64,000 nucleotides of DNA, from positions 1 through 64,000 of the forward strand of contig NZ_AMDP01000036.1 of NCBI RefSeq assembly GCF_028128615.1, in the 5' to 3' direction. Positions within the stretch are counted from its first letter, which is position 1. Each line of letters starts with the position of its first letter. This document shows, in pieces, positions 62,218 to 64,000 of the stretch. Both the position numbers and the translations under genes were made by a program. Origin of the DNA: Enterococcus sp. 5H (GTDB lineage: Bacteria; Bacillota; Bacilli; Lactobacillales; Enterococcaceae). Under the pieces are notes generated by a model. The model did not search any database. It was not told the origin of the DNA and saw nothing but the letters and a program-made list of their open reading frames with translations.

Positions 62218-62751
62218 TTACTTTATGGTCACTAATTTTTTTAAAGGTTCAACACCAAAATGTTTTTCTTGGTATAGAAGAATTTCCGCACAGGCACGAC
62301 TATCTTCTAAAGCATCATGGTGATTGTCTAAGCTAATATGTAAATTTTCGCAAACTGTATTTAATTTGTGGTTAGGCATTTCGGGAAAAAGTTTTCTACT
62401 TGTTTTTACTGTGCAAAGCGAAAGATAATTCGGCTGGTTTAACCCATAATAATCTAGACATCCAGCTAGGACACCGCAGTCAAAAGGTGCATTATGAGCA
62501 ACAACTAAGCTATTTGGCTGAAAACAAGCTTGAATTTGATTCCAAACTTCTGGGAATTTAGGTGCATTTGTCACATCTTCTGGTCGGATTCCATGAATCT
62601 GGATATTTTTCCAGAAAAAATCAGTTTCTGGTTTGATTAATGAGTAATATTCATCTACGATTTTACTATTTTCTACTTTTACTAATGCCACAGAACAAGC
62701 GCTATGTTTGGCGTAACTGGCAGTTTCAAAGTCAATGGAATAAAAGTTCAT
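62218..62751 (-). CDS. DEDDh 3'-5' exonuclease (DnaQ-like)
   Basis: 177 aa from ATG 62751 (9 bases after AAAGGG; earlier starts at 62757 and TTG 62769 are closer to the site). Exonuclease motifs FYSIDFET (ExoI), AHNAPFDCGVL (ExoII) and HDALEDSRACAEIL (ExoIII, H..D). Free-standing epsilon-like proofreading or repair nuclease, or an oligoribonuclease-type enzyme. Confidence 0.88.
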   Translation of the reverse strand: MNFYSIDFETASYAKHSACSVALVKVENSKIVDEYYSLIKPETDFFWKNIQIHGIRPEDVTNAPKFPEVWNQIQACFQPNSLVVAHNAPFDCGVLAGCLDYYGLNQPNYLSLCTVKTSRKLFPEMPNHKLNTVCENLHISLDNHHDALEDSRACAEILLYQEKHFGVEPLKKLVTIK

Positions 62752-62993
62752 GGTCATTATCCCTTTCAATTTAAATTAATTTATACATTTAGTATAGCAA
62801 AAAATATAGCTGTTCGTAAGGTTTCTGAAGAAATATTAACATATTTTAAATAAAAAAAGTCTATTTTCAAAAAAGGAATAACTAAAATAGCGTGAATGGG
62901 ATGAAATTCTCTTTTAATTAAACTATACTATAAAAAGAATCTGCTTTAAAATGAAGAGCGATCTTAAGTAGTTGTTTGAGAGGATGTATATAA

Positions 62994-63344
62994 ATGTTAA
63001 CAAAGTTATTAAAAGGCTACCCTTTAATTACAAAATTTAATTGGGGAATCGCTGCGATCTTAATCGGGCTAAATGTTTATCTTTATCCTAGGTTACCGCA
63101 AGTTGTACCGATCCATTTTAATCTATTTAACCAGCCCAGTAATTTTGGCGGTAAAATGATTATTTGGATTTTTCCATTAATTTTTGTTGCATTTTCAGTT
63201 TTTTTCAACGAATCTAAGTTAGATGCTGTCTTTTCAAGATCAGTGAAAAGAAATCAGCTTACTAAAATGGCCTTTATGATTTTTCAATTAGTTTTGTGGG
63301 TGTTGATATTAAGAGCTTATTCTGCTTATTTTTTATTTATTTAA
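62994..63344 (+). CDS. DUF1648-like membrane protein
   Basis: 116 aa, three hydrophobic segments (about 18-33, 55-70, 90-112). YPRLPQVVPIHFNLFNQPSNFGGK matches the DUF1648 segment found in SdpI-type proteins. Function unknown. GAGAGGAT lies upstream of ATG 62994. Confidence 0.75.
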   Translation: MLTKLLKGYPLITKFNWGIAAILIGLNVYLYPRLPQVVPIHFNLFNQPSNFGGKMIIWIFPLIFVAFSVFFNESKLDAVFSRSVKRNQLTKMAFMIFQLVLWVLILRAYSAYFLFI

Positions 63345-63345
63345 A

Positions 63346-63397
63346 TACAAAAAGAGAAGGACAAACTTAAAACATTTTTTGTCCTTCTCTTTTTGTT
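63346..63397. terminator. Two-way terminator
   Basis: ACAAAAAGAGAAGGACAAA / TTGTCCTTCTCTTTTTGT, near-perfect 18-bp stem between converging genes. Confidence 0.9.
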
Positions 63398-64000
63398 TAC
63401 TTAACGGTTAAATCTACCTCTACGGGACAATGGTCGCTCCCAGTAATTTCTGTATGAATTTTTGCATCGGTCAAAGCATCTTTCAGTCCATCTGAAACAA
63501 CAAAATAATCAATTCTCCAGCCAGCATTATTTTTCCGTGCATTAAAACGATAACTCCACCAAGAGTAAACACCTTCTTGATCGGGATAAAAATAGCGGTA
63601 AGTATCTACAAATCCACTATCCAATAGGTCTGTAAATTTTTGACGTTCTTCTGGTGTAAACCCAGCATTTTTTTGATTCGTTTTCCAATTTTTTAAATCA
63701 ATATTTTGGTGAGCAACATTTAAATCTCCGCAAAGAATCACTGGTTTTTCTTTGCTTAACGCTTTTAAATAATCGCGAAAGGCATCTTCCCAAGTCATGC
63801 GATAGTCCAAACGTTTTAACTCATTTTGAGAATTAGGCGTATAACAAGTAATCATGAAAAAATTTGGATATTCTAACGTGATTAAGCGGCCTTCTTGATC
63901 GTGTTCCTCTAAGCCCATCCCATAACGAACGCTTAAAGCTTCTTCTTTAGCAAAAATTGCTGTACCGGAGTAGCCTTTTTTTTCTGCATAATTCCAGTAT
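63397..64000 (-). CDS. exoA: Exodeoxyribonuclease III (5' end outside the window)
   Basis: The frame is open to the window edge, giving about 200 C-terminal residues. EEP nuclease motifs: YTPNSQ, CGDLNVAHQNIDL, WWSYRFNARKNNAGWRIDYF, and GSDHCPVEVDL at the end. AP endonuclease / 3' repair exonuclease. The part after GYSGTAIFAK matches ExoA of Firmicutes; the N-terminus is missing only because of the window boundary. Confidence 0.93.
   Translation of the reverse strand, partial: YWNYAEKKGYSGTAIFAKEEALSVRYGMGLEEHDQEGRLITLEYPNFFMITCYTPNSQNELKRLDYRMTWEDAFRDYLKALSKEKPVILCGDLNVAHQNIDLKNWKTNQKNAGFTPEERQKFTDLLDSGFVDTYRYFYPDQEGVYSWWSYRFNARKNNAGWRIDYFVVSDGLKDALTDAKIHTEITGSDHCPVEVDLTVK

Noticed and set aside
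1-64000. CRISPR array, tRNA or rRNA genes
   Set aside because: No regularly spaced direct repeats with unique spacers, no cloverleaf with GTTCRA arm, and no rRNA sequence were seen by eye.

Overview
Low-GC Firmicute chromosome, most likely an Enterococcus or a close relative. This is inferred from an AT-rich genome with GGAGG-type ribosome binding sites, the gene order tmk-darA-holB-ricT-yabA-rsmI, a dltXABCD operon, an Mga-type regulator, type VII LXG polymorphic-toxin fragments and a C30-carotenoid pair (crtN-crtM). The last would fit a pigmented species. No rRNA, tRNA or CRISPR array was seen.

Left accessory part (1-5.2 kb): a complete IS3-family (IS150-group) element, then the decayed edge of a type VII secretion toxin locus. 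It holds a WXG100 gene with a nonsense codon, two paralogous genes that look like orphan immunity genes, a four-helix membrane protein, and a divergently read sortase-like surface protein.

Core block (5.4-52.6 kb): Mga-type regulator; dnaX-ybaB and recR, split by an inserted PadR-type repressor and esterase pair with its own 27-bp palindromic operator; tmk-darA-holB-ricT-yabA-rsmI; amtB-glnB; an SOS-type unit (HD hydrolase, dinB) behind a LexA-like box, followed by photolyase; an SDR; anaerobic ribonucleotide reductase nrdD/nrdG with two NrdR boxes and two large fold-back repeats between the genes; a Bce-type ABC exporter; dltXABCD; a large wall-anchored adhesin; M42 peptidase; DUF975 protein; LysM protein; metallo-hydrolase; lipoate ligase; crtNM; a TrmR-like methyltransferase; a HhH glycosylase; a racemase; ahpC and an AhpF with rearranged domains.

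Right accessory island (52.6-62.2 kb): bounded by inward-facing ends of the same IS150-type element. It contains a decayed IS3 transposase, a three-gene LXG toxin unit whose toxin has a TAG codon and a frameshift, a cut-down immunity gene, a MazEF-type module, a compact type I toxin-antitoxin locus (33-aa hydrophobic toxin, two overlapping micro-ORFs, convergent antisense RNA promoter), a small tyrosine recombinase, an SDR plus AraC-type regulator pair, and a broken Mu/Tn552-type transposition module (transposase tail, TniB ATPase with TAG, resolvase-like protein without catalytic residues).

The window ends in core genes again: a DEDDh exonuclease, a DUF1648-like membrane protein and a 5'-truncated exonuclease III. 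The most unusual part is the toxin-antitoxin stretch at 55.7-56.8 kb inside a decaying toxin island.
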